Shown: positions 49,086 to 59,146 of the stretch, piece after piece
How the letters are laid out: the number at the start of each line of letters is the position of its first letter
Position numbering within the stretch: the first letter of the stretch is position 1
From: Bacillota bacterium
GTDB lineage: Bacteria > Bacillota > Clostridia > Oscillospirales > Ruminococcaceae
Direction of reading: 5' to 3'
DNA length: 64,000 bases
Assembly (NCBI GenBank): GCA_023391875.1
Contig: JAEWAB010000001.1
Coordinates: 95,097 to 159,096 of the forward strand
Notes under the pieces: model-generated
What the model saw: the letters and a program-made list of their open reading frames with translations, nothing else
Database searches by the model: none
What the model was told of the DNA's origin: nothing
Position numbers and translations under genes: made by a program

Positions 49086-51857
49086 ATGATGGGCATTGAA
49101 ATAGAAAGGGACATGCGAGTGTTTCCCGTCGCACCAGTAAAAGAAAAGTTGTCTATATCGGATTTTCTGAGCAGAATAGCGTCGACATACCCTTTGTTGG
49201 GGACGGCGGTGATATCCGACAACAATTTTAAAATTGTTGAAGACGCCGCGCTTCAGGCAATCAGACTCGCTCTAGAATACCGTGACCTAAAGGATTTCGC
49301 CCATCTTGCAATTCTCCTTACCACTATTCAGTACGCAAAAAACTGGGAACGTGACGAGCGCAGTGGATTCTGGGCATACATATGTGAGCAACTCGGCTAT
49401 AAATACTCCGAAACTCTTTATGCCATTTTGACAAGCTCCGTTAAGACTGCCTGTGAGCGTTATCACCGTGTTTTCATTAAGGATTTAAACGGCGACAATA
49501 GCTACTATTCGACCGTGCTGGCTCACGCAATCGCTCCGAGTAAGAGTTTCTATGCGCTGTGTGATTTCCTTGTTCGGTTTTATAAAAATAATTTGGACTG
49601 CTCCGTTTATACTGATGATCCTGCCATAGACCGTATGGTGGAAGTTCTTCGTGACCGTTGTAAAGGAGCAACGATAGAAAAGGATGAAGATATCCGTGGC
49701 AACGTAATCGGCATTCAAGCGGGGTTTCGTGCTCTCCTTACACAGCGTCCCGTTTATATGCGTGTGTTCTTGACAAAGATACTTCAACAAATGGATATCT
49801 TGCTTTCAGGCGATGAGTTGGGCGAGAGAGATTATACTGACCTTCTTCTCACCAAATGGTATGTCGGAAAAATTACAGAACCGTCTGTTAAACGGGGCAC
49901 GCCGGTACATAAACGCACAACAGATATTGCATTCTCATATGGGAAAATCCGCATCAGCTTCATACTAGATGATGATGGCGAACCCGCTCTCCGAATCCCT
50001 TCTATTCGTTTGGCAAACCGTGATAATCCTGTAGTAACAGTATTCTCCGGCAGTACGGATGTCTACAGACAAATAATAGGTGTTTACGGAAACGATTATG
50101 CCTCTACTTCCGAGGAAACTATTATTCCATTATGTGATTTAATTGACGTTGATTTCGACGTTATGCGCGTCGAGTTATCGGTCGGTATCAAACAAATCTA
50201 CTCATCCGCCTTATGCACAGGGGCATTGTTGTTCAAAGATGGTAAGACTGTGACGACCAAGACTGTGGATGAGGGTAATTATCTATTGTTCGCACCAAAG
50301 TCGGCAACCATCAGTTTCCAAGGCGGCATTGAACGACAATGCCGGTCATACTTTGCCCAGCTTTATGACATCTATATGCAAGGCGAAGTATCCATATATG
50401 TGAACAGTGCCTTGTTGTGCTGTTCTCGCCCACCAGTAGGTTCATTACGATTCAGATTGCCGCAGTCGCAATCAGAGTATGTATCGAATGGGACAAGCTA
50501 CCCAATTTATGCTCGCGATAAATTTTCTATTACAGTGGTTGGACAACTTCACAGTGAAAATCTGCTCGCCATAACGCAGAGTGGAGAAATTCTATCCATC
50601 AGCGGAGGGGATGAGAACGTCTACTTGATAGGCATTCCAGCAGAAAACGGTTACTATACGATTTCTCTTTCCGATGGTGATACCGGCAGTATTCTGGACG
50701 AAGTGCGGCTCTACCTTGTCGATAGCTTTGCAGTCGATTTTGATGAGCCGTATTACCTTGAAAATTCCGAGGAAGGAATTCTATCGCTTAATGTTAATGG
50801 AGAGGTAACGGAAGTCCAATTAGCAGGCTGTGGTACGAAAGCGAAGGTTCCTTTTAACGATGGAGATATTCTCGTCCAAATTCCCCGCATTAGGTTATTA
50901 TTGGACTATCAGCCGCTTCCAAAGAACGCGATATGGAGAGAAGAAATCTCTCCTTCCTCTCGGCTATGGATAAATTGTCCTGACGCTTTGAATGTTTCGC
51001 TTTATTTAGGAGACGTTCCTCTATCGAAAGCTGATACACATGGTGGGTTCGAATACTCAATCGGTAACGCAATTCAGGCATTCGATAGTGCTGATGAGAA
51101 ATTACCCGTAGAACTGTTTATCTTAGGGAATAAACATCATATGTTTGATGTCGTTTTCAAGCCTTGCCTCACAGCGGCACCGCTTTTTAATTTGAGTGGT
51201 AGCATTTTGGCATGGATGAACCCCCACGCGTTTGTCGGGGATAGTAAAACAAAACTCAAGCTGTCTTTCCGACCAAAGTCTGGAGTGCCTATCATTGCCC
51301 ACATTGAACAGGGCGTGCGGATTTTAAGCAACAACTTTCCTGAAAAGTCTGAGAGGTACGAATATAAAGTTTTTGCAGTCACTGAAACGATATTCGGAAC
51401 AAGCGAAAACTGCGTAAATGAAGGTTCGGTAATTTTCGGAAACAGGTTTGAAGTCATCTTTTGCGGAGAAACCTTGAGAGTGACACAAATCATAGAAGAT
51501 GGATACTATACCGAGATCAAACCATTCTTTATCGATGACATCTGCTATATCGGTAAGGAGAACCTTGGCTACACTGACCTCAGCGGCGAATACGCGCACT
51601 ATAAGGGAAAAATGTACTTTATTACCCGCAATGGAAAACGATATTTTACTGACCTCAACCCTGTCGACATATACCTTGTTAATGAAGTAGCAGGGCGGTT
51701 GCACATTTCGTTCGATGACGGCGCAGGGCTTTTTATTGATAAAAGCGGCGAGTTTACACCTGAGCTTTACAAGTACGCCGACCCTCCGCCTAAACTCGCT
51801 CGCTTCTTCACTATCCCCGACTATTTCGAATACAAGTTCAGCAAGGAGATGTACTAA
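49086..51857 (+). CDS. Unknown 923-aa protein, partner of the DUF1998 helicase
   Basis: 923 residues, no family recognised. Residues 1-270 are helical (DFAHLAILLTTIQYAKNWERD; LLLTKWYVGKI at its end). Residues about 280-900 are beta-rich with Ig-like strand patterns. No membrane segment or enzyme motif was seen. AGGAGG is 6 nt before a second ATG (49089), the likelier start. Stop and start of the helicase overlap (TAATG), so the two are coupled. The two-gene layout recalls DruH-DruE of type III Druantia defence systems. Confidence 0.7.
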   Translation: MMGIEIERDMRVFPVAPVKEKLSISDFLSRIASTYPLLGTAVISDNNFKIVEDAALQAIRLALEYRDLKDFAHLAILLTTIQYAKNWERDERSGFWAYICEQLGYKYSETLYAILTSSVKTACERYHRVFIKDLNGDNSYYSTVLAHAIAPSKSFYALCDFLVRFYKNNLDCSVYTDDPAIDRMVEVLRDRCKGATIEKDEDIRGNVIGIQAGFRALLTQRPVYMRVFLTKILQQMDILLSGDELGERDYTDLLLTKWYVGKITEPSVKRGTPVHKRTTDIAFSYGKIRISFILDDDGEPALRIPSIRLANRDNPVVTVFSGSTDVYRQIIGVYGNDYASTSEETIIPLCDLIDVDFDVMRVELSVGIKQIYSSALCTGALLFKDGKTVTTKTVDEGNYLLFAPKSATISFQGGIERQCRSYFAQLYDIYMQGEVSIYVNSALLCCSRPPVGSLRFRLPQSQSEYVSNGTSYPIYARDKFSITVVGQLHSENLLAITQSGEILSISGGDENVYLIGIPAENGYYTISLSDGDTGSILDEVRLYLVDSFAVDFDEPYYLENSEEGILSLNVNGEVTEVQLAGCGTKAKVPFNDGDILVQIPRIRLLLDYQPLPKNAIWREEISPSSRLWINCPDALNVSLYLGDVPLSKADTHGGFEYSIGNAIQAFDSADEKLPVELFILGNKHHMFDVVFKPCLTAAPLFNLSGSILAWMNPHAFVGDSKTKLKLSFRPKSGVPIIAHIEQGVRILSNNFPEKSERYEYKVFAVTETIFGTSENCVNEGSVIFGNRFEVIFCGETLRVTQIIEDGYYTEIKPFFIDDICYIGKENLGYTDLSGEYAHYKGKMYFITRNGKRYFTDLNPVDIYLVNEVAGRLHISFDDGAGLFIDKSGEFTPELYKYADPPPKLARFFTIPDYFEYKFSKEMY

Positions 51858-54800
51858 TGCTAAATCCAGTAACGCTCTCACGAGCAATCAAAGATACATT
51901 TGCGGATTACGTCTCAACTACGCTCTCCGTCGCGGATCTCAAATACTCCACTCTGTTGAAAGATGAATTACATAAAGATGGTGTGATAGCAAAGGGACCG
52001 TATTTAGAATTGGGCGATGCTTACAAAACAGGGGCGACAATTCGTCAACTTATTACGAAGGGTGTAATGTCTCCTTTGTTTATAAGTCTCGGACAAGGCT
52101 TCAAACTTGACCGTCCGCTTTATGTTCATCAAGAGGATGCTGTTTGTGCTGCCGCTAATGGCGACAATATGATTATCACTACAGGAACTGGCTCGGGAAA
52201 GACTGAATGCTTCCTTATGCCTGTGGTGAATGCATTATTACATGAAACAGAGGAAAAAGGGCAGCTTGACGATGGCGTCAGGGCTATTGTCATTTACCCG
52301 ATGAACGCGTTGATTAACGACCAAGTTAAGCGTCTGCGCGAGATATTTGTTGGCAGCGATATCACATTCGGAGTTTACAACGGTAACACCGAGCAAAGTG
52401 AAAAAAATGGGTTGCTGAAATACAGAACTACTTTCGACCCGCTTCCGAATGAGCGCGTTTCCCGGGATGCAATGCGTGAGAAACCACCTCACATTCTTAT
52501 TACCAACTATTCAATGCTTGAGTATATGTGCATCCGACCAAACGATGATGCCGTTTTCCGTAACGCCAAACTTCGATTTGTAATTCTAGACGAGGCGCAT
52601 ATATATAAAGGTGCGACTGGCATTGAGGCATCGATGTTAGTTCGCCGTGTTGAGACGCGCCTTACAGAGAAGGGACATAGTCCGCAGTATATTCTTACGA
52701 GCGCAACCTTGGGCGATGAGAGTAGCGACCCTCAAATACTGGCTTTCGGCAAAAATCTCTGCGGACACGATTTCCAAACTATCGTCCGTTCCGTGCTGGT
52801 TATCCACAAAACACCCTCAAACACTAAGACCCTATCTAGCGAGGAAATATCCGCTCTTTGCGATGTCCCAGACAAGCAGTTATTTAACATATGTAATGGG
52901 TGTACGCAATACCATAAAATTAGGGCGGTTTCGAGTCGGCCGCTTACATTTACCGAACTTGCCGAAAAAGTCGATATAAATGAGCGGGAACTGGTTAGCC
53001 TGATTGCCGCTTGCGTCCGTGCCACAAACTCGGAAGGCATACCTCTTGTACGGGCGAGATATCACCTTTTTATCCGTGCTCTTGAAGGAGCATACATTAC
53101 GCTTACTGAACCATACCAGATGTCATTAACGCCAGAAACTGAAATAAATGGACAACAGGCTTTTGAATGCGCTGTTTGCACAGATTGTGGGCGTATTGCA
53201 GTAATCGGTGTTATCGATAAAAAGATAGGGAAACTGAAACTCCCAGAAAATAGCCTTGACCCAAATGCCGAATACTTTCTGTTGAAAGACGATTCAGATG
53301 GGTATCTTACCGATGATGAAACCGAAGCTGAGCCCGACGAATATATCCTGTGTGCAAAATGTGGGACAGTTCGTCATCTCGGAGACAAGAACAGCTGCGA
53401 ATGTATGAAAGACTACGGTGTTAGCGTTACCAAATCCGCTAAAAGCAAGGATAGCGGATTAGTGCGCTGCCCAGCTTGCTCATATGGTGAGCTTAGGCAG
53501 TTTTTTCTCGGTAGCGAAGCCGCAACGGCGGTTCTTGCTACTGCACTATATGAGAATATGCCTGACGAAAAAACGCGACAATTCCTGTGCTTTTCTGATA
53601 GTCGTGGAGATGCCGCTTTTTTCGCTCCTTATATGGAAAGAACCTACAAAGACTTTTTGCGTCGGCGTGGCATCTGGTACGTTGCGCAGCAGCACCGCAA
53701 AGAATTGCAACAGGAACCTTGGACATTAGGTACGTTTGCCGACGAGTTGGCACGTTGCTTTGATGTAAACAGAACGTTCGCAGTTCTCGACAAAAATGAA
53801 ACATTGACCCCAGTCAGTAGGCGAAATGCGTGGATTGCTCTGATAAGTGAAATGTATGCCGCCCGCCGTCCGAGCAGTCTTTCATCGTTGGGAGCAATTT
53901 CTATACTTCCGACATGCAATAACGATATCGCTCCCAAATTTGCTAAGAAGTACAGACTTACCAATGATGAAGCGAAGGCCCTGTTAGACCTGCTTTTAAT
54001 GGACGTGGTTTTTCACGGTGCGATACAGGAACCGGCGAAATCACCGCTTGACGGCGAGGATTTAGAAATGATATTCTACTCGCCGTTCAGAAAACTGGTG
54101 GCCCGCTGCAAGACGGGAAAAGAAACAGGTTCTGTTATGGGATGGCTTCCTCGAACTCAGAAAAATGGACGGTTTTACTCGAATGGACGATTGCGCCGCA
54201 TAGTCAACTCTTTAAATATAACCGATGATGAAGCTTACAAGATCGCAGAAGAGTATTTTACCGTCTTGACGGAAAGCAATATTCTGAAAGCTCCAAAAAA
54301 CAAAGGAGAGGGCAGATTTCTTTCAGCAGAGGATTTTGTTATTTCCGTACCTTCCGATGGTGAAATATTCATTTGTGAAACGTGCGGCAGGGTGACTACA
54401 ATAAATTTCAAAGGCAGATGCGCTTACCCCCGATGCAACGGAAAACTTAAAGGGGTTTCGCCAGAGGTACTGCAAAAGGATAACCACTATGCTGCTCTTT
54501 ACTCAAAAAACGACCTTGCGGCGTTTTATATCCGTGAGCATACTGCACAGATCGAAAAGGATAATGCCCGCAAATATCAAGAAAAATTCCTTAAGGGAGA
54601 AATTAACGCATTAAGCTGTTCGACAACATTTGAGATGGGCGTGGATATTGGTTCTCTTGAGACCATCTTTCTTAGGAACACTCCGCCGTCACCTGCAAAT
54701 TATGTACAGAGAGCCGGACGTGCTGGACGTGATTTGCATTCAGCCGCGTTCTCGCTGACCTATGCAAAGCTCTCTTCACACGATATTACATTCTTTGGTC

Positions 54801-56377
54801 GTCCAACAGATATGATTTCAGGTAAGATTAAAGCACCTGCTTTTGAAATACGCAATGAAAAAATAGTTCTTCGCCATATATACGCCGTGGCGTTTTCGTG
54901 CTTTTTCAGTACGAACACTGACGTATACAACAGCAATGATGCCGACGTTTTCCTCAATGGTAACGGTTACGAGAGGTTTTGCGATTTTCTCGCTTCAAAG
55001 CCGCATATTATCAGTGAAAATCTAGAGCGATACGTTCCAACAGCATTGTTCGATGTCCTCGGTATTGCCACGTTTTCGTGGGTAGAACGGCTCATTGGTG
55101 AAAATGGAACACTTACTATTGCTGTAAATGACTTTCGCGACCTGAGTATGTGGCTATTTGAGCAAATCGAAATTGCCGATAAAAACAAAAAATACCAAGA
55201 GGCGGCACGCTTTGATCGGCTCTTAAAAGACCATCGTCGTTCAACCGCAGAAGGCGATGGTTATAAAAAAACGGACTTAATTGATTTTCTCGTGCGTTCC
55301 GGTGTCCTTCCTAAGTACGGTTTTCCTGTAGATGTGGTTGAACTGCGTCCAAATACGGTTAACGATACCAAGCAGACCGTCGAATTGCAGCGGGATCTTC
55401 AACTTGGCATATCCGAATATGCCCCAGGCGCTGAGGTTGTTGCTGATGGCAATGTTTACCGAAGCCGTTATATTGCAAAAGATCGCAGAAAGACAGCAGA
55501 TTGGGAAATTTATTATACAGCCACTTGTCCTCACTGCGGTATCATTAATTTTAGTAAGAAGCCTGTTGACACGGAACAGTTCTGCGTAGCTTGCGGAAAG
55601 TCCATAGATAGTGGTTGGAAAAAGAATATTGAACCGAGAAAAGGTTTCATCGTCGGAATAGATGATAGCGACGTCGTCCCTGCTGGTAGCCGAAAGCCGA
55701 AAAAGTATCACCGTGGCGATATAATTTACCTTGGCGACACAGAGCGCCATGAATTGGGTATCAGCACTTTTGAGTTTGGTGACAGGCAGATTGTGCTTCA
55801 CTCTACTGCAAATGACTCGTTGATGATAAGTTGCGATGCCGAATTTAACGTATGTGAATTTTGCGGATATGCGAAAAGTCGTAAGGAACAAAAAAAATGG
55901 GGTTTTGTAATTGAGGAAAAGCATAAGACCTCCTACGGAAATGACTGCGCAAATACGAAGCTGAAGTTATATCGTTTATCTCATATATTTAAGACCGATG
56001 TAGTTCAGTTGATTTTTTCAGACGATGCTGATTACGCGACAATGTTATCGACCTTGTACGCATTGCTCCGAGCCGCTTCCCTTGTACTGGACATTGAAAG
56101 TACGGACATTAATGGCTGTCTATATACCTCGACGGGAAATGTGAGATACTCGATTATCCTGTATGACAGCGTACCTGGTGGCGCAGGCCATATTCATCGG
56201 ATTGCAGCTGATGAGAGCGTATTTCGCAATGTTATACATCAAGCATTCGCTCTCTGCAACGATTGCGAATGTTCGCCGTCCTGCTATAAATGCCTTCGTG
56301 ATTATTACAATCAGGACGTTCACGCAGTCCTGAATCGGAAAGCGGTGGTCAAATTCTTGGGGCAGTATATGTTTTAA
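51857..56377 (+). CDS. DEAD/DEAH-box helicase with DUF1998 domain, defence-like
   Basis: 1506 residues. Helicase core: TTGTGSGKTE (Walker A, about residue 115), VIYPMNALINDQ, LDEAHIYKG (DEAH), LTSATLG, then FEMGVDIGSLE and YVQRAGRAGRD (motifs V, VI, about 930-960). Several Cys pairs (CPACSYGELRQ, CETCGR, CPHCG...CVACG) suggest zinc binding. The C-terminus is DUF1998: YDSVPGGAGH, CECSPSCYKCLRDYYNQ. Relatives include MrfA, DISARM DrmA/B and Druantia DruE. Size and partner favour a phage-defence function; not shown. Confidence 0.9.
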   Translation: MLNPVTLSRAIKDTFADYVSTTLSVADLKYSTLLKDELHKDGVIAKGPYLELGDAYKTGATIRQLITKGVMSPLFISLGQGFKLDRPLYVHQEDAVCAAANGDNMIITTGTGSGKTECFLMPVVNALLHETEEKGQLDDGVRAIVIYPMNALINDQVKRLREIFVGSDITFGVYNGNTEQSEKNGLLKYRTTFDPLPNERVSRDAMREKPPHILITNYSMLEYMCIRPNDDAVFRNAKLRFVILDEAHIYKGATGIEASMLVRRVETRLTEKGHSPQYILTSATLGDESSDPQILAFGKNLCGHDFQTIVRSVLVIHKTPSNTKTLSSEEISALCDVPDKQLFNICNGCTQYHKIRAVSSRPLTFTELAEKVDINERELVSLIAACVRATNSEGIPLVRARYHLFIRALEGAYITLTEPYQMSLTPETEINGQQAFECAVCTDCGRIAVIGVIDKKIGKLKLPENSLDPNAEYFLLKDDSDGYLTDDETEAEPDEYILCAKCGTVRHLGDKNSCECMKDYGVSVTKSAKSKDSGLVRCPACSYGELRQFFLGSEAATAVLATALYENMPDEKTRQFLCFSDSRGDAAFFAPYMERTYKDFLRRRGIWYVAQQHRKELQQEPWTLGTFADELARCFDVNRTFAVLDKNETLTPVSRRNAWIALISEMYAARRPSSLSSLGAISILPTCNNDIAPKFAKKYRLTNDEAKALLDLLLMDVVFHGAIQEPAKSPLDGEDLEMIFYSPFRKLVARCKTGKETGSVMGWLPRTQKNGRFYSNGRLRRIVNSLNITDDEAYKIAEEYFTVLTESNILKAPKNKGEGRFLSAEDFVISVPSDGEIFICETCGRVTTINFKGRCAYPRCNGKLKGVSPEVLQKDNHYAALYSKNDLAAFYIREHTAQIEKDNARKYQEKFLKGEINALSCSTTFEMGVDIGSLETIFLRNTPPSPANYVQRAGRAGRDLHSAAFSLTYAKLSSHDITFFGRPTDMISGKIKAPAFEIRNEKIVLRHIYAVAFSCFFSTNTDVYNSNDADVFLNGNGYERFCDFLASKPHIISENLERYVPTALFDVLGIATFSWVERLIGENGTLTIAVNDFRDLSMWLFEQIEIADKNKKYQEAARFDRLLKDHRRSTAEGDGYKKTDLIDFLVRSGVLPKYGFPVDVVELRPNTVNDTKQTVELQRDLQLGISEYAPGAEVVADGNVYRSRYIAKDRRKTADWEIYYTATCPHCGIINFSKKPVDTEQFCVACGKSIDSGWKKNIEPRKGFIVGIDDSDVVPAGSRKPKKYHRGDIIYLGDTERHELGISTFEFGDRQIVLHSTANDSLMISCDAEFNVCEFCGYAKSRKEQKKWGFVIEEKHKTSYGNDCANTKLKLYRLSHIFKTDVVQLIFSDDADYATMLSTLYALLRAASLVLDIESTDINGCLYTSTGNVRYSIILYDSVPGGAGHIHRIAADESVFRNVIHQAFALCNDCECSPSCYKCLRDYYNQDVHAVLNRKAVVKFLGQYMF

Positions 56378-56498
56378 ACTCGTTGTCCCGATATTATAGC
56401 GCAAGGATACGAACCATGTAAGCGGTGTACCCCTAAAAGTTCCATTCAATACTGTTTAGAGTTACATATCACATACATCTTCGTTAAGGTTGATATTG

Positions 56499-56561
56499 AA
56501 CTTTCCATTATGGTCCGTCTCGCATTCTTGAAAACACCCGTTAAACTTCCCATTATGTTTA
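56499..56561 (+). repeat. 63-bp direct repeat, copy R1
   Basis: Matches R2 (60114-60176) at 51 of 63 positions by eye. Each copy contains two ACTTxxCATTATG boxes 46 nt apart. R1 lies before the response regulator gene, R2 after the histidine kinase gene. Confidence 0.75.
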
Positions 56562-56596
56562 TAAAAATATAACAAGAGGCCAAAGGAGCCCCCAAA

Positions 56597-57271
56597 ATGA
56601 TATCCAAGAAAAACATTATGATTATTGACGATGATGCTTACATCGGCAATATGCTTGAGGAGGCGCTGACCAAGGAAGGCTATGGTATTCTGCGGGCATA
56701 TTCCGGTACGGAGGCATTATTGCTCTTATCAAATCACCGTCCCGAACTGATACTTCTGGATTTGATGCTGCCAGGATTGAGCGGTGAGGAAATCCTGCCG
56801 AAGCTTGCAGGATTTTCGGTTATCGTCGTCAGTGCCAAGATAGATGTAAGCGATAAGGTCGGGCTGCTTATAGGCGGCGCGGCAGATTATATCACAAAGC
56901 CCTTTGATATGAAGGAACTGCTTGCCCGTGTTGCGGTGCAACTTCGCAACGCTTCCGCGACGGGCTCCGTTTCCAAGCTGACCTTTGATGATTTATCCAT
57001 GGATACCGCCTCGCATAATGTCAGTATAAACAATATTCAGGTTAAGCTGACAAAAACGGAATATGCCATTCTAAAGCAACTCATGCTCAACCCTTCACGG
57101 GTGGTTACGAAATCCCGGTTGCTGGATCTTATCGGTATTGACACGCCGGACTGCATGGAAAGCTCTCTGAAGGTGCATATCAGCAATCTGCGAAAAAAGC
57201 TGCGCGAAATTGGCAATAAGGATTACATCGAGGCCGTTTGGGGAATCGGGTTCAAGCTGCATGAGGAATGA
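56597..57271 (+). CDS. OmpR/PhoB-family response regulator
   Basis: 224 residues: receiver domain with the acidic pair DDD near residue 11, phospho-acceptor Asp in LILLDLMLPG (about 54) and the Lys in ITKPFD (about 104); winged-helix output domain from about 130, ending GIGFKLHEE. AAAGGAG is upstream. It forms a two-component pair with the histidine kinase at 59147, with an ABC exporter between them, the layout of bacitracin- or lantibiotic-type immunity/resistance modules. Confidence 0.93.
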   Translation: MISKKNIMIIDDDAYIGNMLEEALTKEGYGILRAYSGTEALLLLSNHRPELILLDLMLPGLSGEEILPKLAGFSVIVVSAKIDVSDKVGLLIGGAADYITKPFDMKELLARVAVQLRNASATGSVSKLTFDDLSMDTASHNVSINNIQVKLTKTEYAILKQLMLNPSRVVTKSRLLDLIGIDTPDCMESSLKVHISNLRKKLREIGNKDYIEAVWGIGFKLHEE

Positions 57272-57323
57272 TATTTTTCTACAGCAGGCCGCGGGGTATT
57301 AAACCCGAACAGGTTAATAAAGC

Positions 57324-57377
57324 TTTACTGAATCTTTACCTTTTTCTTAACCGCTGTCTTTACCATATTGTGTTACC
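57324..57377 (+). promoter_or_regulatory. Array of TTTACC direct repeats, probable response-regulator operator
   Basis: Five near-identical hexamers on the plus strand begin at 57324, 57335, 57347, 57359 and 57372 (TTTACT, TTTACC, TTAACC, TTTACC, GTTACC), spaced 11-13 nt, one helical turn apart. This is the form of an OmpR/PhoB-type binding site, immediately before the ABC exporter operon. Confidence 0.7.
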
Positions 57378-57407
57378 ATATCTCTATCAACCAAAGGAGG
57401 TATTGAT

Positions 57408-58322
57408 ATGGAATATATATTAACCACGAAAAACCTGTCCAAACGCTATAAAAGCTTCAAGGCGCTGGATGGGCTCTCCATGCGCATCGAGAAAGGCTCT
57501 ATTTACGGATTTGTCGGCAAGAACGGTGCAGGAAAAACAACGCTCATTCGGCTGATCTGCGGCCTGCAAAATCCCTCGGCCGGCTGTTTTGTACTGTATG
57601 GCGAAAAAAATACCGATGTGAATATTGCGAAGGCTCGCCGCAGAATGGGCGCGGTGGTGGAAACCCCGTCCATATATCTTGATATGAATGCTGAGGATAA
57701 TCTCAAGGAGCAATACCATATTCTCGGTCTGCCGTCGTTTGAGGGCATTCCGGAGCTTCTCAAGTTGGTCGGTCTTGAAAACACCGGCAGAAAAAAAGCA
57801 AAGGATTTTTCGCTCGGAATGCGCCAGCGTCTGGGCATCGCCGTAGCGCTTACCGGCGACCCAGACTTTTTGGTTCTTGACGAGCCAGTGAACGGCCTTG
57901 ATCCAGAGGGCATTATAGAGATTCGCGAGCTTATTCTCAAGCTGAACCGAGAACGGCAGATTACCGTCCTTATCTCAAGCCACAATCTGGACGAACTGTC
58001 CCGGCTTGCGACACATTACGGTTTTATCGATCACGGACAGATGGTTAAGGAGATCAGTGCCAGCGAGTTGGAAGCCGCCTGCCGGAAATGTGTCCGACTG
58101 ACTGTCTCCGACGTGAAGGTACTGACCCGTGCGCTTGACAGTATGGGCCTGGATTACAGTATCATGTCAGAAAGTGAAGCGGATGTATACGGACAAATAA
58201 ATGTAACAGCTCTGACGCTGGCTCTTTTCAAGGAAAACTGCGAGGTGCTATCAATGCACGAACGAGACGAAAGCCTAGAAAGCTATTATATCAGCCTGAT
58301 TGGAGGGGGCAAGCATGAATAA
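57408..58322 (+). CDS. ABC exporter ATP-binding protein (BcrA/lantibiotic-immunity type)
   Basis: 304 residues, one nucleotide-binding domain: Walker A VGKNGAGKTTLI, signature FSLGMRQRLG, Walker B VLDEPVNGLDPEG, and a C-terminal extension of about 80 residues (with a final SLESYYISLIGGGKHE) typical of BcrA-like exporters. AAGGAGG is 6 nt before the ATG. It overlaps the permease gene by 8 nt. It probably exports or detoxifies a peptide antibiotic. Confidence 0.92.
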   Translation: MEYILTTKNLSKRYKSFKALDGLSMRIEKGSIYGFVGKNGAGKTTLIRLICGLQNPSAGCFVLYGEKNTDVNIAKARRRMGAVVETPSIYLDMNAEDNLKEQYHILGLPSFEGIPELLKLVGLENTGRKKAKDFSLGMRQRLGIAVALTGDPDFLVLDEPVNGLDPEGIIEIRELILKLNRERQITVLISSHNLDELSRLATHYGFIDHGQMVKEISASELEAACRKCVRLTVSDVKVLTRALDSMGLDYSIMSESEADVYGQINVTALTLALFKENCEVLSMHERDESLESYYISLIGGGKHE

Positions 58323-59133
58323 GCTACTTAGGGCAAATTTCGCCTGCTTGAAGAACGACAAAGTATTTTGGATTGGCATGTTGTTCATGTTTGCTTTCGG
58401 AATATTCGGCGTTATTCAGAAGTGCATAAATGATCCTACGGCAACGCCGGATCAGTTACTTTTTATTTTTACAGTGCTTATCGGTATCGTAACTGCCGCT
58501 TTTTGCAGCCTTTATATCGGAACGGAATACAGCGACGGAACCATCCGTAATAAGCTTATCGTCGGTCAAAAAAGAAGCGCTGTCTACCTGTCCAATTTCA
58601 TAACCTGTTCGGTAGCGGGAATCTTCATGAGCCTTTCCTATATCGCCGCTGTCATTGCATTCGGGCTTCCGCTACTCGGGCTTCCCAAGATGGAAGCAGG
58701 AGCGATAATTATCCTCCTGCTTGTCAGTTTTATGATGGTTACAGCCTGTACCGCGCTGTTTACACTTTTGTGTATGCTAAACCAGAGCAAAGCCATCGCC
58801 GCCGTAGTTTGCATTCTAATGATGTGTGCACTGCTTATTGTGGCGTCAATGATTGACGCGAAATTGGATGCACCGCAGTTTTTCGAGAGCTATACGATGA
58901 CCGATTCCTTGGGCAATGTCTCGACGGAAAAGGTTGCAAATCCGGAGTTTCTGACGGGAACAAAGCGAGAAGTATACCAATTTCTCCTTGATTTTCTTCC
59001 GACAGGGCAGGCAATTGAGCTTTCCACCCAGACAACACCACATTTTTGGCAGATGCCACTGTATTCGTTATTGATTGTTCTTGTATCCACAGTGGTCGGT
59101 GTGCTCTGCTTCCGAAGAAAAGACTTAAAATAA
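58315..59133 (+). CDS. ABC-2-type permease of the peptide-antibiotic exporter
   Basis: 272 residues with six membrane helices, lantibiotic/bacitracin ABC-2 permease. The pattern SLYIGTEYSDGTIRNKLIVGQ is the family hallmark at the second helix (quoted in part, key residues GTEYSDGTIRNK). GGAGGGGGC precedes the ATG at 58315, chosen over the in-frame 58300 start. It functions with the ATPase upstream in the membrane. Confidence 0.9.
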   Translation: MNKLLRANFACLKNDKVFWIGMLFMFAFGIFGVIQKCINDPTATPDQLLFIFTVLIGIVTAAFCSLYIGTEYSDGTIRNKLIVGQKRSAVYLSNFITCSVAGIFMSLSYIAAVIAFGLPLLGLPKMEAGAIIILLLVSFMMVTACTALFTLLCMLNQSKAIAAVVCILMMCALLIVASMIDAKLDAPQFFESYTMTDSLGNVSTEKVANPEFLTGTKREVYQFLLDFLPTGQAIELSTQTTPHFWQMPLYSLLIVLVSTVVGVLCFRRKDLK

Positions 59134-59146
59134 AGAGGTTTTCTCA

